A DNA stretch of 64,000 nt from Chitinophagaceae bacterium (lineage in GTDB: Bacteria; Bacteroidota; Bacteroidia; Chitinophagales; Chitinophagaceae), in contig JAHBTK010000002.1 in assembly GCA_019638625.1 (NCBI GenBank), forward strand, positions 186,001 through 250,000, in the 5' to 3' direction. The translations under genes were made by a program, and so were the position numbers. Positions 1-7,530 of the stretch are shown here, in pieces (position 1 is the first letter of the stretch; the number at the start of each line of letters is the position of its first letter). The notes below the pieces were generated by a model, which saw only the letters and a program-made list of their open reading frames with translations, made no database searches and was not told where the DNA came from.

Positions 1-186
1 GCTTTGAGCCTGACCGGTTGTAATATCACCGGCACTGGGCAGATTCAGTTGACCCAGCTTTTCCTCCAGGGTCATTTGCTTCATCAGCGCATCGATAAAG
101 CGCTTCATTTTGGCGGCCTCATTTGTTTGGGCCGGCAGGGAAAGAATGGAAAACAGGAGGATGGCGAGTGTAAAGGCTTTTTTCAT
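1..186 (-). CDS. GH3 beta-glucosidase (BglX-like), N-terminal part only
   Basis: The gene runs off the left edge, so only the first 62 codons are visible, read from the ATG at 186-184. Residues 1-19 are a Sec signal peptide (MKK followed by a hydrophobic stretch ending near LPAQ). It is followed by a charged helix containing MTLEEKLGQLN, the N-terminal hallmark of family 3 glycoside hydrolases of the BglX type, which are periplasmic beta-glucosidases or beta-xylosidases. The catalytic residues lie outside the window, so the exact substrate is unknown. The plus-strand reading frame over the same bases is only its shadow. Confidence 0.8.
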   Translation of the reverse strand, partial: MKKAFTLAILLFSILSLPAQTNEAAKMKRFIDALMKQMTLEEKLGQLNLPSAGDITTGQAQS

Positions 187-335
187 CTGTTTATTTTTTA
201 TGCTCATTTCCTATAAGCGGTTTTTAGAATTGCTATTACAAAAACTTTTCTAAAGTATCAGACAATACGGAGAGGGTAAAACCACTAAAAAGGAAGGCAG
301 TTTTTTCGCAGACGGTTGGTGGTCCGCTTACCGGT

Positions 336-363
336 CGGACAGGTGTCCGCCTGTAAAACAGGC
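336..363. repeat. Two adjoining GC-rich hairpins
   Basis: In the 350-bp gap between the GH3 gene and the gene at 537. CGGAC-AGGT-GTCCG spans 336-349 and GCCTGT-AAA-ACAGGC spans 349-363, sharing one base. Neither is followed by a T tract, so a terminator is unlikely. The rest of the gap shows no convincing coding sequence. Confidence 0.45.
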
Positions 364-456
364 TACCGGACGGTGTCTCACCGGCTGGAAAATTGTGTAT
401 GGAGTAAAAATTGCGGCATTTGTTTATCCCTGATTTTACCGCAAGGAGAGTAGTTC

Positions 457-488
457 TCACCGAAGGTAACTTTCCTCACCGCAGGTAA
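457..488. promoter_or_regulatory. 13-bp direct repeat, candidate operator
   Basis: TCACCGAAGGTAA at 457-469 recurs as TCACCGCAGGTAA at 476-488, a 19-bp period with one mismatch; a partial third copy (TTACCGCAAGG) begins near 436. The repeats lie 37-70 bp upstream of the -7 box at 525 and in the divergent interval that also precedes the GH3 gene. A dimeric regulator could bind here; no regulator is identified. Confidence 0.35.
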
Positions 489-524
489 ACACGCCTGAAG
501 TATATGAATTTTCAATAGTTATCG

Positions 525-532
525 TAGATTTA
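525..532 (+). promoter_or_regulatory. -7 box, one mismatch, 4 nt before the start codon
   Basis: TAGATTTA differs from the Bacteroidota -7 consensus TAnnTTTG only in the last base. It is followed by TAAG and then the ATG at 537, the same 4-nt spacing as at folD, the 5128 aminotransferase, recF and the DUF721 gene. Confidence 0.35.
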
Positions 533-536
533 TAAG

Positions 537-1013
537 ATGAACATCGCTATTCTCCGCTTTATATGCGTTCTCCAGTTTATTCTGGCGGCTTTTATGGTTG
601 CCATCAGTTTTGTGGATATATTCGAGTATCGCGGCTGGTACAGCATGATAAGTTTTGGCGCGTTCGCATTGATCATCTGGTGGACTACTTTTATACTTCA
701 ACTTATCCAAAAGAATTATCCGGATGAACCGGTTGCCGGAGCACAGAAAGCCACCTTCAACTGGTTATACCTGATCAACTTCTTTATTTTACCGTTTATA
801 CTGGGGCGGATTATCAACAATGTAACCACTTTATATCATATCCGGCAGGAGCAATCCGGTGTGGTGAGTTTTTATTTTTACGGAGTTACAGCGGCTTGCC
901 TGACCATCGCCATTTTCCAGGCAATAATGCTGTACGGGGCATTTAAATTGAGGAGAAAACTCAATGATAATTTTGCCCGGAAAATTGACAATATGGACCT
1001 TATGAAAGCCTGA
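537..1013 (+). CDS. Four-helix membrane protein of unknown function
   Basis: 158 residues with four predicted transmembrane helices (about 8-28, 37-57, 76-96 and 108-132) and a short basic C-terminal tail (KLRRKLNDNFARK). No family was recognised and no catalytic motif is visible. The start is supported by a -7 box ending 4 nt upstream. It is a single-gene unit, divergent from the GH3 gene on the left and convergent with the fasciclin gene on the right. The 197 bp after its stop contain nothing recognisable. Confidence 0.65.
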   Translation: MNIAILRFICVLQFILAAFMVAISFVDIFEYRGWYSMISFGAFALIIWWTTFILQLIQKNYPDEPVAGAQKATFNWLYLINFFILPFILGRIINNVTTLYHIRQEQSGVVSFYFYGVTAACLTIAIFQAIMLYGAFKLRRKLNDNFARKIDNMDLMKA

Positions 1014-1210
1014 GGACAGGCGCCGGATTACCAAAGTATTATACCGGAAAAGCAGGAACCAGTACCATCACTTTTCCATAGCTTTACTGACCAAACAAAT
1101 TAAAATCCAGCGCCCTGAACATGTAAATATAATAACAGGTCTGCCAACATCTATGTACAACTCCGTCCACGGAGAAGGATACCAGAAACCGGTTCCCTAC
1201 CCTTCAGAAA

Positions 1211-1765
1211 CTATTTACCGGGAGGCAATAAAACGTTATCTATTACATGGATCAATCCGTTTGATGTGGATATGGTTGCAATGATTTCCGCATTGTCATT
1301 AACAAAGATCTTGTCACCTTTCCTGGAAATTTTGACCTTTTTAGCGTTCACCTGTTCAAATTCTTCGCCATCTGCCAGCAACATCCTGCTCAGGGACCCT
1401 ACATAGGTATGGTATTCGAGAATATTGGACAAATCAGCTTTGTTTTCCGGTTTCAAAAGATTTTCCACAGTACCTTTTGGTAATTTATCGAAGGCTTCAT
1501 TGGTAGGCGCAAATACCGTAAAAGGCCCTGCATTACTTAAGGCGTCTACAAGACCTGCTGCTTTAACGGCCGCTACCAGTGTGCTATGCTGTTCACTACC
1601 CACCGCGGTTTGTACAATATTAGGTCTTGAAGTTTCATCTTTCACCCCGGATTGCCCGACAGGTGCCGGCGCGTCAGTACCTGCAGAAGAGGATTGGTCA
1701 CCGGTTTCTGAATTGCAGGAAAATAAAACCGCCGGAATCAGAAAGGTAAAGAGTATCTTTTTCAT
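1211..1765 (-). CDS. Fasciclin (FAS1) domain lipoprotein
   Basis: 184 residues. A lipoprotein signal peptide ends at Cys17 (LFSC), then a low-complexity Ser/Gly/Pro linker, then one FAS1 domain from about residue 48 to the end. The two FAS1 conserved regions are visible: GPFTVFAPTNEAFDKLP near the start and NGLIHVIDNVLLP at the C-terminus, with the YH motif (ILEYHTYVG) between them. FAS1 domains act in adhesion and in binding surface ligands; the protein is expected to be anchored in the outer membrane or face the periplasm. It stands alone, divergent from the gene at 1928. Confidence 0.88.
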   Translation of the reverse strand: MKKILFTFLIPAVLFSCNSETGDQSSSAGTDAPAPVGQSGVKDETSRPNIVQTAVGSEQHSTLVAAVKAAGLVDALSNAGPFTVFAPTNEAFDKLPKGTVENLLKPENKADLSNILEYHTYVGSLSRMLLADGEEFEQVNAKKVKISRKGDKIFVNDNAEIIATISTSNGLIHVIDNVLLPPGK

Positions 1766-1902
1766 GTTTTTAAAATTTCGGGTAGAATAATAATTTCTTT
1801 CGGAGCGAAATTAAACCACCATGCTCTTGTTTTTTATGACTCAAAGCATAAGGTTCAGAACTGTTTTAAACGGTTCCGCGTAGGAAGTTTACAAATAAAT
1901 TT

Positions 1903-1910
1903 TACTTTTG
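1903..1910 (+). promoter_or_regulatory. -7 box for the 1928 gene
   Basis: TACTTTTG is an exact match to TAnnTTTG, 17 nt before the ATG at 1928, leaving a short untranslated leader. No clear -33 TTTG is visible. Confidence 0.4.
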
Positions 1911-1927
1911 TTGCTTAAATAACGGGT

Positions 1928-2488
1928 ATGAAATCATTTTCCAGGATACTGATCTTACTGACAATACTGATCGTAGTTGCCGCATTGTACCGTATTGTGC
2001 CGGGCAGACCCTACGGGTTTGCACCCCAGATCGCTATTGCCCTGTTTGCCGGTACGATGGTTAAGGACAGAAAATGGGCTTTTGCATTACCCATTCTTTC
2101 TATGTTCCTGTCGGACCTTATATACGAGGTGCTATATCGCTCCGGCGTTTCCCCGATACAGGGGTTTTACGAGGGACAGTTTACCAATTACATACTTTTT
2201 GCTTTGCTGACGTTTATAGGATTTGCCATTAAGAAAATAAGCGTCCTGGGCGTGATGTTGGCGTCTTTAGTGGGTCCTACCATTTATTTTCTGCTTTCCA
2301 ATTCCCTGGTATGGCTAAACGGCACCGGGCTGCAACGTCCTAAAACATGGGAAGGTTTGATGATGACACTGGCGGATGGTCTGCCTTTTTACCGGAACTC
2401 CCTGTATGGCACCTTATTTTTCTCCGCACTTCTTTTCGGGATTTATTTTTTGCTGAAACCGGTGTTATTTAAAACAAAAGCTGCCTGA
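1928..2488 (+). CDS. Integral membrane protein, DUF6580-like
   Basis: 186 residues with five or six hydrophobic helices. The segment around residues 25-60 (PGRPYGFAPQIAIALFAG, then a helix ending LSMFLSDLIYEVLY) resembles the conserved start of a family of small bacterial membrane proteins listed as DUF6580; no function is established. The C-terminus (GLPFYRNSLYGTLFFSALLFG) is also typical. It may handle a small substrate in the inner membrane, but nothing in the sequence proves this. It converges on queE with a 5-bp gap. Confidence 0.7.
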   Translation: MKSFSRILILLTILIVVAALYRIVPGRPYGFAPQIAIALFAGTMVKDRKWAFALPILSMFLSDLIYEVLYRSGVSPIQGFYEGQFTNYILFALLTFIGFAIKKISVLGVMLASLVGPTIYFLLSNSLVWLNGTGLQRPKTWEGLMMTLADGLPFYRNSLYGTLFFSALLFGIYFLLKPVLFKTKAA

Positions 2489-2493
2489 TCCAT

Positions 2494-3138
2494 TTACGGA
2501 ATATCCAGGTATTTATGTACCTGCAGGCTCAGTTGCCATTGCGGATGCGCTTTAATGTAGTCAAGGATCAGGGGTGTCATTTGCGCGGCTTTGCTCCACT
2601 CGGGCTGCAGGTAGAGTTTACAATCTTTTTTTGTCTGAACGGCATATTGCTCCGCCCAGGCGAAATCTGATTTGTTGTACACGATGATCTTGAGCTCATC
2701 CGCCAGCGGCAGGTTCTCCGGCAGGGGGGCTTTGAATTTCTTGGGAGACAGGGTGATCCAATCCCAGTCGCCGCTCATTTCGTTGCTGGCCGATGTTTCG
2801 ATATGGGTGCGAAATCCGGCTTTTTTCAAAGCCGCCGTCAATGCATCGAGGTTATGCATCAGGGGCTCTCCCCCGGTTACCACTGCCAATACGGTTCCGG
2901 GAGCGGTACCAGCCGGTATAGCAGCAAGGGCTTCTGTTACTATTGCGTCAATGGTATAATGCGGATGGGCGTTGATGTCCCAGCTTTCTTTTACATCGCA
3001 CCATACGCAGCCCACATCACACCCCCCCAGCCGGATGAAATAAGCGGCACGGCCCTGGTAAGCCCCTTCGCCCTGCAGGGTGTAAAAGGCTTCCATTACC
3101 GGTAAGCTATGGGCGATATGTATGTCAACTGCCTGCAA
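2494..3138 (-). CDS. queE: 7-carboxy-7-deazaguanine synthase QueE
   Basis: 214 residues. Radical SAM enzyme that converts 6-carboxytetrahydropterin to 7-carboxy-7-deazaguanine in queuosine (preQ1) synthesis. The Fe-S cluster motif CDVGCVWC (CxxxCxxC) follows the typical N-terminal FYTLQGEGAYQGRAAYFIRLGG; GGEPLMH is the SAM-binding GGE motif. It is the last gene of the folD - satD-like - membrane protein - queE group and overlaps the preceding gene by 14 bp, suggesting translational coupling. The pterin substrate gives a loose metabolic link to folD. Confidence 0.93.
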   Translation of the reverse strand: MQAVDIHIAHSLPVMEAFYTLQGEGAYQGRAAYFIRLGGCDVGCVWCDVKESWDINAHPHYTIDAIVTEALAAIPAGTAPGTVLAVVTGGEPLMHNLDALTAALKKAGFRTHIETSASNEMSGDWDWITLSPKKFKAPLPENLPLADELKIIVYNKSDFAWAEQYAVQTKKDCKLYLQPEWSKAAQMTPLILDYIKAHPQWQLSLQVHKYLDIP

Positions 3139-3475
3139 AATGCCTGAATATTACATAATCAATAATGGCGATCGTAGCCGAGATCACGTTGCCGACCAGG
3201 AAGTAATCGTTGGATAGTTTTGAATCCTGGTGTTCTTTTAAACGGGTGCCCAGCTTTAATGCGCCGAAAAACACGATAACGGTCGGAAGGTCGTTGCACA
3301 ATCCCAGGAAGATCATGAACCGCTCCAGTATGCCCTTTACCAGGGCGCTGGCGCCACCCTTTGTTTTTTTGCCCTCGTATCTTCTCCTGACAAAATAGAA
3401 TACAATGCCGGCCACTATTTCGCCGGCCACAAAAATACCGGTAAACCACAAAATATTAACCAGGTACAACGGCAT
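3125..3475 (-). CDS. Small membrane protein in the satD-queE operon
   Basis: 116 residues with about three hydrophobic segments (6-28, 47-75 and 93-111) and a basic loop (RRRYEGKKTKGG) after the first. No family recognised. Its start overlaps the 3' end of the satD-like gene by 20 bp and its end overlaps queE by 14 bp, so the three are almost certainly cotranscribed. SatD-like proteins are often encoded beside small membrane proteins, but this one does not show a familiar partner domain. Confidence 0.7.
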   Translation of the reverse strand: MPLYLVNILWFTGIFVAGEIVAGIVFYFVRRRYEGKKTKGGASALVKGILERFMIFLGLCNDLPTVIVFFGALKLGTRLKEHQDSKLSNDYFLVGNVISATIAIIDYVIFRHFAGS

Positions 3476-4085
3476 CGTCCAGGATCATTTGTTTAATAAT
3501 ATTGTATTCTTTGATCTTCAGCGATCTTTTCCGTTTCCACATCTGGCTCCAGGTCTTGTTGTTTTTGTCGGCCACCGTTTTATAATCATCATATTGCAGA
3601 AAATCGCTGATCAGCTTGCTGTCTTTAATATTCCAGTCGTCTTTTACTGATTGGTATAATACAAACAGCTTGTTATAATACCCGTCATTTTCCGTACCAA
3701 AAACCAAAAACCGGGTATCTTCTTTTTTCAACGCGTTCAGTTTTTCCCGGGTTTCTGTCAGTCCCCTGCCCAGCATACCGTGTGCTACTTTTTTGTTAAT
3801 GGGCGTTTGTATAGGACCATTGCCCAGCACATAACGTAACTGGAAGGGAATCTCCCGCTCCAGCAGCATCTCCTCCATCAGGATGATCATTTGCAGTCCT
3901 GCCTGCATGGATACCGGAATGCCCTGGAACTCGTCCCCCAGCGTAACGGTGAACGGTGATAATATATCCAACGCCAGCCGGCTGTTAACATCCGCGGTTA
4001 ACCGCTGCAGGTGGCCGGCAAGGACGTTCCCGGTATCGTTCCTGCTTTTGATTACATCCGCCATCAGGATGGAATAATTCTTCAT
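3456..4085 (-). CDS. SatD-family protein
   Basis: 209 residues. The N-terminus (YSILMADVIKSRN) and the central TLGDEFQG and RYVLGNG-type motifs are characteristic of the SatD family, named after a gene of the streptococcal sat operon. The biochemical role is unknown. Residues 120-200 form a charged region that could bind nucleic acid, though no helix-turn-helix is certain. The 50 bp between folD and this start consist almost entirely of a duplicated palindrome that touches the start codon, which suggests autoregulation. Confidence 0.75.
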   Translation of the reverse strand: MKNYSILMADVIKSRNDTGNVLAGHLQRLTADVNSRLALDILSPFTVTLGDEFQGIPVSMQAGLQMIILMEEMLLEREIPFQLRYVLGNGPIQTPINKKVAHGMLGRGLTETREKLNALKKEDTRFLVFGTENDGYYNKLFVLYQSVKDDWNIKDSKLISDFLQYDDYKTVADKNNKTWSQMWKRKRSLKIKEYNIIKQMILDDAVVPG

Positions 4086-4133
4086 TTTTCAAAAATAATG
4101 AAAAATTATTTTTTTTTCAAAAATAATGAAAAA
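4085..4133 (-). promoter_or_regulatory. Duplicated AT-rich palindrome before the satD-like gene
   Basis: The 21-bp unit TTTTTCA-N7-TGAAAAA occurs at 4085-4105 and again, identical, at 4113-4133, a 28-bp period. Each copy is an inverted repeat with 7-bp arms. The first copy includes the first base of the satD-like start codon. The layout resembles tandem operator sites; a terminator after folD is less likely because the arms lack GC. Confidence 0.6.
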
Positions 4134-4135
4134 CA

Positions 4136-5011
4136 TTATTCCTGTAAGGATGCTGCCAGGTAAGTATTCTTCATCAGGGCGGCAATGGTCATAGCACCTA
4201 CGCCACCCGGTACCGGGGTGATATAGCTGCATTTGGGCGCCACTTCATCAAACGCCACATCGCCTTTAATGACATACCCTTTCTTTTTGGTGGGGTCTTC
4301 TACGCGGGTTATGCCCACGTCAATTACCACCGCTCCTTCTTTTACCATATCCGCTGTCAGGAAGGCCGGTTTGCCCAGCGCTGCTACAATAATATCCGCC
4401 TGCAGCGTGAGCTCTTTTAAGTTATGGGTATGTGAGTGACAGATGGTGACCGTGCAGTTGCCGGTGGGTGTATTCTGGCTCAGCAGGATGCTCATCGGTC
4501 TGCCCACGATATTGCTGCGCCCGATGACCACCGCGTGCTTACCTTTGGTTTCAATGTTGTAATGTGACAGCAACAGCAACACGCCATACGGTGTTGCCGG
4601 TATATACGCAGGCTGCCCCTGCACCATTTTACCGATATTGGAGGGATGAAAGCCATCCACATCTTTTTCCGCAGCGATCGTATTGATCACTTTCTCTTCG
4701 GATATGTGCCGCGGCAGGGGTAACTGCACCAGGATGCCGTTCACATCTTTCTTCTCATTCAATTCCCTTATCTTATCCAGCAGCACATCTTCTTCCACAT
4801 CGGCGTCAAAACGGATCAGCGTAGAGATATAGCCTATTTCTTCGCAGGTTTTTACTTTTGCCGCCACATAGGTTTCGCTGGCCCCATCATTGCCTACCAA
4901 TACCGCGGCCAGGTGGGGCGAGGATTTCCCCGCTTTTTTCAGTAGCTCCGTTTTTGCTTTCAACTCGTCCTTTACAGCCTGTGCCACCAGCTTTCCGTCT
5001 AAAATATTCAT
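4136..5011 (-). CDS. folD: Bifunctional methylenetetrahydrofolate dehydrogenase/cyclohydrolase FolD
   Basis: 291 residues. Interconverts 5,10-methylene-THF, methenyl-THF and 10-formyl-THF in one-carbon metabolism. Family motifs present: [14 protein letters not shown] containing the catalytic Lys, [19 protein letters not shown], the dinucleotide-binding [12 protein letters not shown] and the C-terminal [11 protein letters not shown]. The start at MNILDGK is chosen because it matches the family N-terminus and because a good promoter (5016-5045) ends 4 nt upstream; a start 33 bp further upstream would lie inside that promoter. First gene of the operon leading to queE. Confidence 0.95.
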   Translation of the reverse strand: MNILDGKLVAQAVKDELKAKTELLKKAGKSSPHLAAVLVGNDGASETYVAAKVKTCEEIGYISTLIRFDADVEEDVLLDKIRELNEKKDVNGILVQLPLPRHISEEKVINTIAAEKDVDGFHPSNIGKMVQGQPAYIPATPYGVLLLLSHYNIETKGKHAVVIGRSNIVGRPMSILLSQNTPTGNCTVTICHSHTHNLKELTLQADIIVAALGKPAFLTADMVKEGAVVIDVGITRVEDPTKKKGYVIKGDVAFDEVAPKCSYITPVPGGVGAMTIAALMKNTYLAASLQE

Positions 5012-5015
5012 GCGG

Positions 5016-5045
5016 CAAAGGTAGAGCAAGAATTGAAAAGTCAAA
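5016..5045 (-). promoter_or_regulatory. folD promoter (TTTG - N18 - TACCTTTG)
   Basis: On the minus strand TTTG (5045-5042) is followed after 18 nt by TACCTTTG (5023-5016), a full match to the Bacteroidota sigma-ABfr-type promoter. Only CCGC separates the -7 box from the ATG, so transcription should begin at the start codon itself. Confidence 0.65.
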
Positions 5046-5115
5046 ACGCTAAGAAGGTTTGTGCGCTGAAAGTTGATAACTTTTCAGGAGCCTGCTGTTG
5101 GAACCGGCTTCTGTA

Positions 5116-5123
5116 TATCTTTG
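5116..5123 (+). promoter_or_regulatory. -7 box 4 nt before the aminotransferase start
   Basis: TATCTTTG matches TAnnTTTG exactly; TGTT then leads to the ATG at 5128. A TTG lies 15 nt upstream of the box, slightly closer than usual. If transcription starts at 5128 the message is leaderless; the alternative is that translation starts at the internal ATG at 5158. Confidence 0.5.
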
Positions 5124-5127
5124 TGTT

Positions 5128-6315
5128 ATGTTATCAATCAGTAAAAGAGGAACCGTCATGCCGGCTTCGCCCATACGGAAGCTGGTGCCCTATGCAGAAA
5201 ATGCCAAAAAAAAGGGCATTAAGGTATATCACCTGAACATCGGGCAGCCCGATATAGAAACGCCGCCCGCCGCTTTGGATGCGGTACGGCATTCGGATTT
5301 CAGGGTGCTGGAATACAGCCATAGCGCAGGGAACGAAACCTACCGCCGTAAGCTGGCGGCTTATTACGAAGGGATTGGTATCAACGTTGACCATACGCAG
5401 ATACTGATAACGACCGGTGGCTCTGAAGCCATTTTTTTTGGTATGATGAGCTGTCTGGATGCGGGGGACGAAGTGATCGTTCCGGAACCTTTTTATGCCA
5501 ATTACAATGGTTTTGCCGTGGAAGCGGGCATTACCATTGTACCGGTCACTTCGGGTATCGATACCGGTTTTGCACTGCCTTCCATTGCTGATTTTGAAAA
5601 GAAAATAACCCCCCGCACCCGGGCGGTGATCATCTGCAATCCCAATAACCCTACCGGTTATCTGTATAGGAGGGAAGAACTGGAAACGCTGGCAGACATC
5701 GTGAAAAAGCATAACCTGTACCTGTTCTCCGATGAGGCTTACCGGGAGTTTTGTTACGATGGCAGCCATACCAGCGCCCTGCAGTTGCCCGGCATTGAGC
5801 AAAATGTGTTGCTGATGGATACCATTTCAAAAAGATACAGCGCCTGCGGCGCCAGGATAGGGGCGTTGGTAACCAAAAACCGGCAGGTGCTGGATACCGC
5901 TTTAAAGTTTGCACAGGCCAGGCTCAGCCCGCCTTCTTTCGGACAGATCGCAGGCGAAGCCGCACTGGACCTGCCCCACGATTATTTTGACGCTACCAAA
6001 GCGGAATATAAATTAAGAAGAGATACCCTCGTTAAACGACTGAACGGTATACCCGGTGTGGTTTGTCCCAACCCCGGCGGCGCTTTTTATGCGATGGCTA
6101 AGCTGCCGGTTAAAAACGCCGATCATTTTTGCCAGTGGCTGCTGGAATCTTTCTCGTATGAGAACCAGACGGTGATGCTGGCACCGGCATCCGGCTTTTA
6201 CAGTACACCAGGACTGGGAATGGATGAGGTCCGTTTGGCCTATGTATTGAATACAGACGCCATTAACAAAGCAATGGACTGCCTGGAGAAGGCGTTGGAG
6301 CAATACAGGGGCTGA
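5128..6315 (+). CDS. PLP-dependent class I/II aminotransferase (aspartate aminotransferase type)
   Basis: 395 residues. Fold-type I enzyme transferring an amino group from aspartate or another amino acid to a keto acid. Visible motifs: HLNIGQPDIETP, GGSEAIFFGM, CNPNNPTGYLY, the PLP phosphate-site FSDEAYREF and SISKRYSACGARIG with the Schiff-base lysine. The start at 5128 gives MLSISKRG before MPASPIRKLVPYA, which matches relatives; ATG 5158 is the alternative. Substrate preference cannot be fixed from sequence. Divergent from folD, with both promoters inside about 115 bp. Confidence 0.9.
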   Translation: MLSISKRGTVMPASPIRKLVPYAENAKKKGIKVYHLNIGQPDIETPPAALDAVRHSDFRVLEYSHSAGNETYRRKLAAYYEGIGINVDHTQILITTGGSEAIFFGMMSCLDAGDEVIVPEPFYANYNGFAVEAGITIVPVTSGIDTGFALPSIADFEKKITPRTRAVIICNPNNPTGYLYRREELETLADIVKKHNLYLFSDEAYREFCYDGSHTSALQLPGIEQNVLLMDTISKRYSACGARIGALVTKNRQVLDTALKFAQARLSPPSFGQIAGEAALDLPHDYFDATKAEYKLRRDTLVKRLNGIPGVVCPNPGGAFYAMAKLPVKNADHFCQWLLESFSYENQTVMLAPASGFYSTPGLGMDEVRLAYVLNTDAINKAMDCLEKALEQYRG

Positions 6316-6338
6316 TCCCAACATTGCGAGACCCTGGA

Positions 6339-6611
6339 TCATATATCTGCAGACAGACTGTTCAACTCATCCGCACCCGGGAGCATTCGGTATTTTTTGC
6401 CGGTTGGCGTCTTTTCCTGCTGGTGATATACTACTTCAACGTCACGCGATATTGTATACCCCGCACAGGTAGTAGCGAACCAGGCATTGTTTGCTTGCGG
6501 AGATGAGCGGTCTGCGCCTGCCGGAAGAATAAACAGGTTCATTTTCTTTTGCAACGAAAAAAAGCTGCCTGTTAAAATAATGATCAGCATTAAAAGTAAC
6601 AGCTCTGTCAT
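6339..6611 (-). CDS. Small single-helix protein, unknown
   Basis: 90 residues: one N-terminal hydrophobic helix (MTELLLLMLIIILTGSFF), then a soluble region with KTPTGKKYRMLPG near the C-terminus. No family recognised. Support for a real gene is a plausible upstream promoter on the same strand (TTTG at 6665-6662, 17 nt, TACTTTTT at 6644-6637). It converges on the aminotransferase, with a 23-bp gap. Confidence 0.45.
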   Translation of the reverse strand: MTELLLLMLIIILTGSFFSLQKKMNLFILPAGADRSSPQANNAWFATTCAGYTISRDVEVVYHQQEKTPTGKKYRMLPGADELNSLSADI

Positions 6612-6790
6612 GGCACCGTGTTTTTTATATGATCATAAAAAGTACCCGATTGTTACCGGAGCAAAGCGCTTTTAACAAAACTTTCGTGAAACCCTGGTTA
6701 GTATTGCCTGGCAGATGAATCGCCGGTTTACTACTTTCAAATCAGGAAATAAAATTGTAAATTAGCATATAGGCGTTTTAAAATTAAATA

Positions 6791-7253
6791 GTGCGGAAAC
6801 AAAGGTTATATATTGATACATCTGTATTTGGAGGCTATTTTGATGATGAATTTTCCGAATTTACAGTTCCACTGTTTGAAAGATTATATAATGGAGAATT
6901 TATATTGTTATTCTCAACCGTAACACAAGATGAACTAGAAAATGCTCCTGAAAAAGTTAGAAACCTGGTAACCCGATTGAAAGCCGAAAACACCGAGTAT
7001 CTTGACGCGACTGACGAGTCTGTTGAATTAGCGTCAGAATATATTTCAGAAAAGGTGGTAGGACAAACCAGTTTTGCTGACTGTTTACATATTGCTTTGG
7101 CAACAATTATCAAAGCTGATTATCTGGAACTTTAAGCATATTGTAAATATTCAACGCATCAGGGGATACAATGCAATTAATTTGAAAAATGGCTATAAAC
7201 TATTAGAAATTCGTTCACCAAGAGATTTTGTAAGTTATGAAGACAACGACTGA
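6791..7253 (+). pseudogene. PIN-domain ribonuclease (VapC-like), frameshifted
   Basis: Begins with GTG at 6791. The PIN acidic residues are visible: Asp in LYIDTSVFGG, Glu in TQDELENA, Asp in SFADCLHIALA and Asp in ADYLEL. The frame then stops at 7135. A second frame continues from about 7124 as WNFKHIVNIQRIRGYN to a TGA at 7251-7253, which is the expected C-terminus of the family (usually DYLVSWNFKHIVN). About 8 bp (2 mod 3) seem to be missing after ATCTGG. The shortened 114-residue product keeps the acidic residues but lacks the last 40 or so. The region is AT-rich compared with its neighbours. Confidence 0.75.
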
Positions 7254-7392
7254 AAAACAATTCGACGCAGTAAAATTTATGCGGCAACAACGGGAGAGAT
7301 TAAGTGGGAAATTAGCTAAAATGACAAAAGCTGAAATCGTAGCATATTTTCGAAAAAGAAAATTAGAAATGAAAACAAAACCTTCTTCGTAA
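7237..7392 (+). CDS. Small basic protein, probable antitoxin partner of the PIN gene
   Basis: 51 residues from ATG 7237 to TAA 7390-7392, too short for many gene finders. Highly charged helical sequence (KFMRQQRERLSGKLAKMTKAEIVAYFRKRK). It overlaps the restored PIN frame by 17 bp in another frame, as toxin-antitoxin pairs often do. Comparable small proteins follow PIN genes of this type in other Bacteroidota and Cyanobacteria; assignment as antitoxin rests on position only. Confidence 0.6.
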   Translation: MKTTTEKQFDAVKFMRQQRERLSGKLAKMTKAEIVAYFRKRKLEMKTKPSS

Positions 7393-7518
7393 TATGACAC
7401 CTGCTACTTTCCGGTAACCTGCCCGCTACAAGAACTCCGGCAGAGAGCATTAACTTACCGTTTTACCGGAATTATTTTCCGCGGCACAAAATATCTCCTG
7501 AATTTTCAAAGCTTGCGG

Positions 7519-7526
7519 TAAATTTG
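7519..7526 (+). promoter_or_regulatory. -7 box 4 nt before recF
   Basis: TAAATTTG matches TAnnTTTG; CAGC follows, then the TTG start codon at 7531. Same spacing as at folD, the 5128 aminotransferase and the DUF721 gene. Confidence 0.5.
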
Positions 7527-7530
7527 CAGC

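Noticed and set aside
4..216. Open frame on the plus strand at the left edge
   Set aside because: It is the antisense of the GH3 N-terminus, which has a signal peptide and family motif.
236..460. 74-codon minus-strand frame in the first intergenic gap
   Set aside because: No family, it covers hairpins and direct repeats, and composition is not coding-like.
4085..4133. Intrinsic terminator after folD
   Set aside because: Arms are AT-only apart from one C/G pair and two identical copies are present, which suits operators better than a terminator.
5134..5802. 222-codon frame antisense to the aminotransferase
   Set aside because: Shadow frame without motifs; the sense gene has all PLP motifs.
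7215..7400. 61-codon minus-strand frame over the PIN partner
   Set aside because: Antisense of the small basic gene at 7237-7392, which fits the PIN context.
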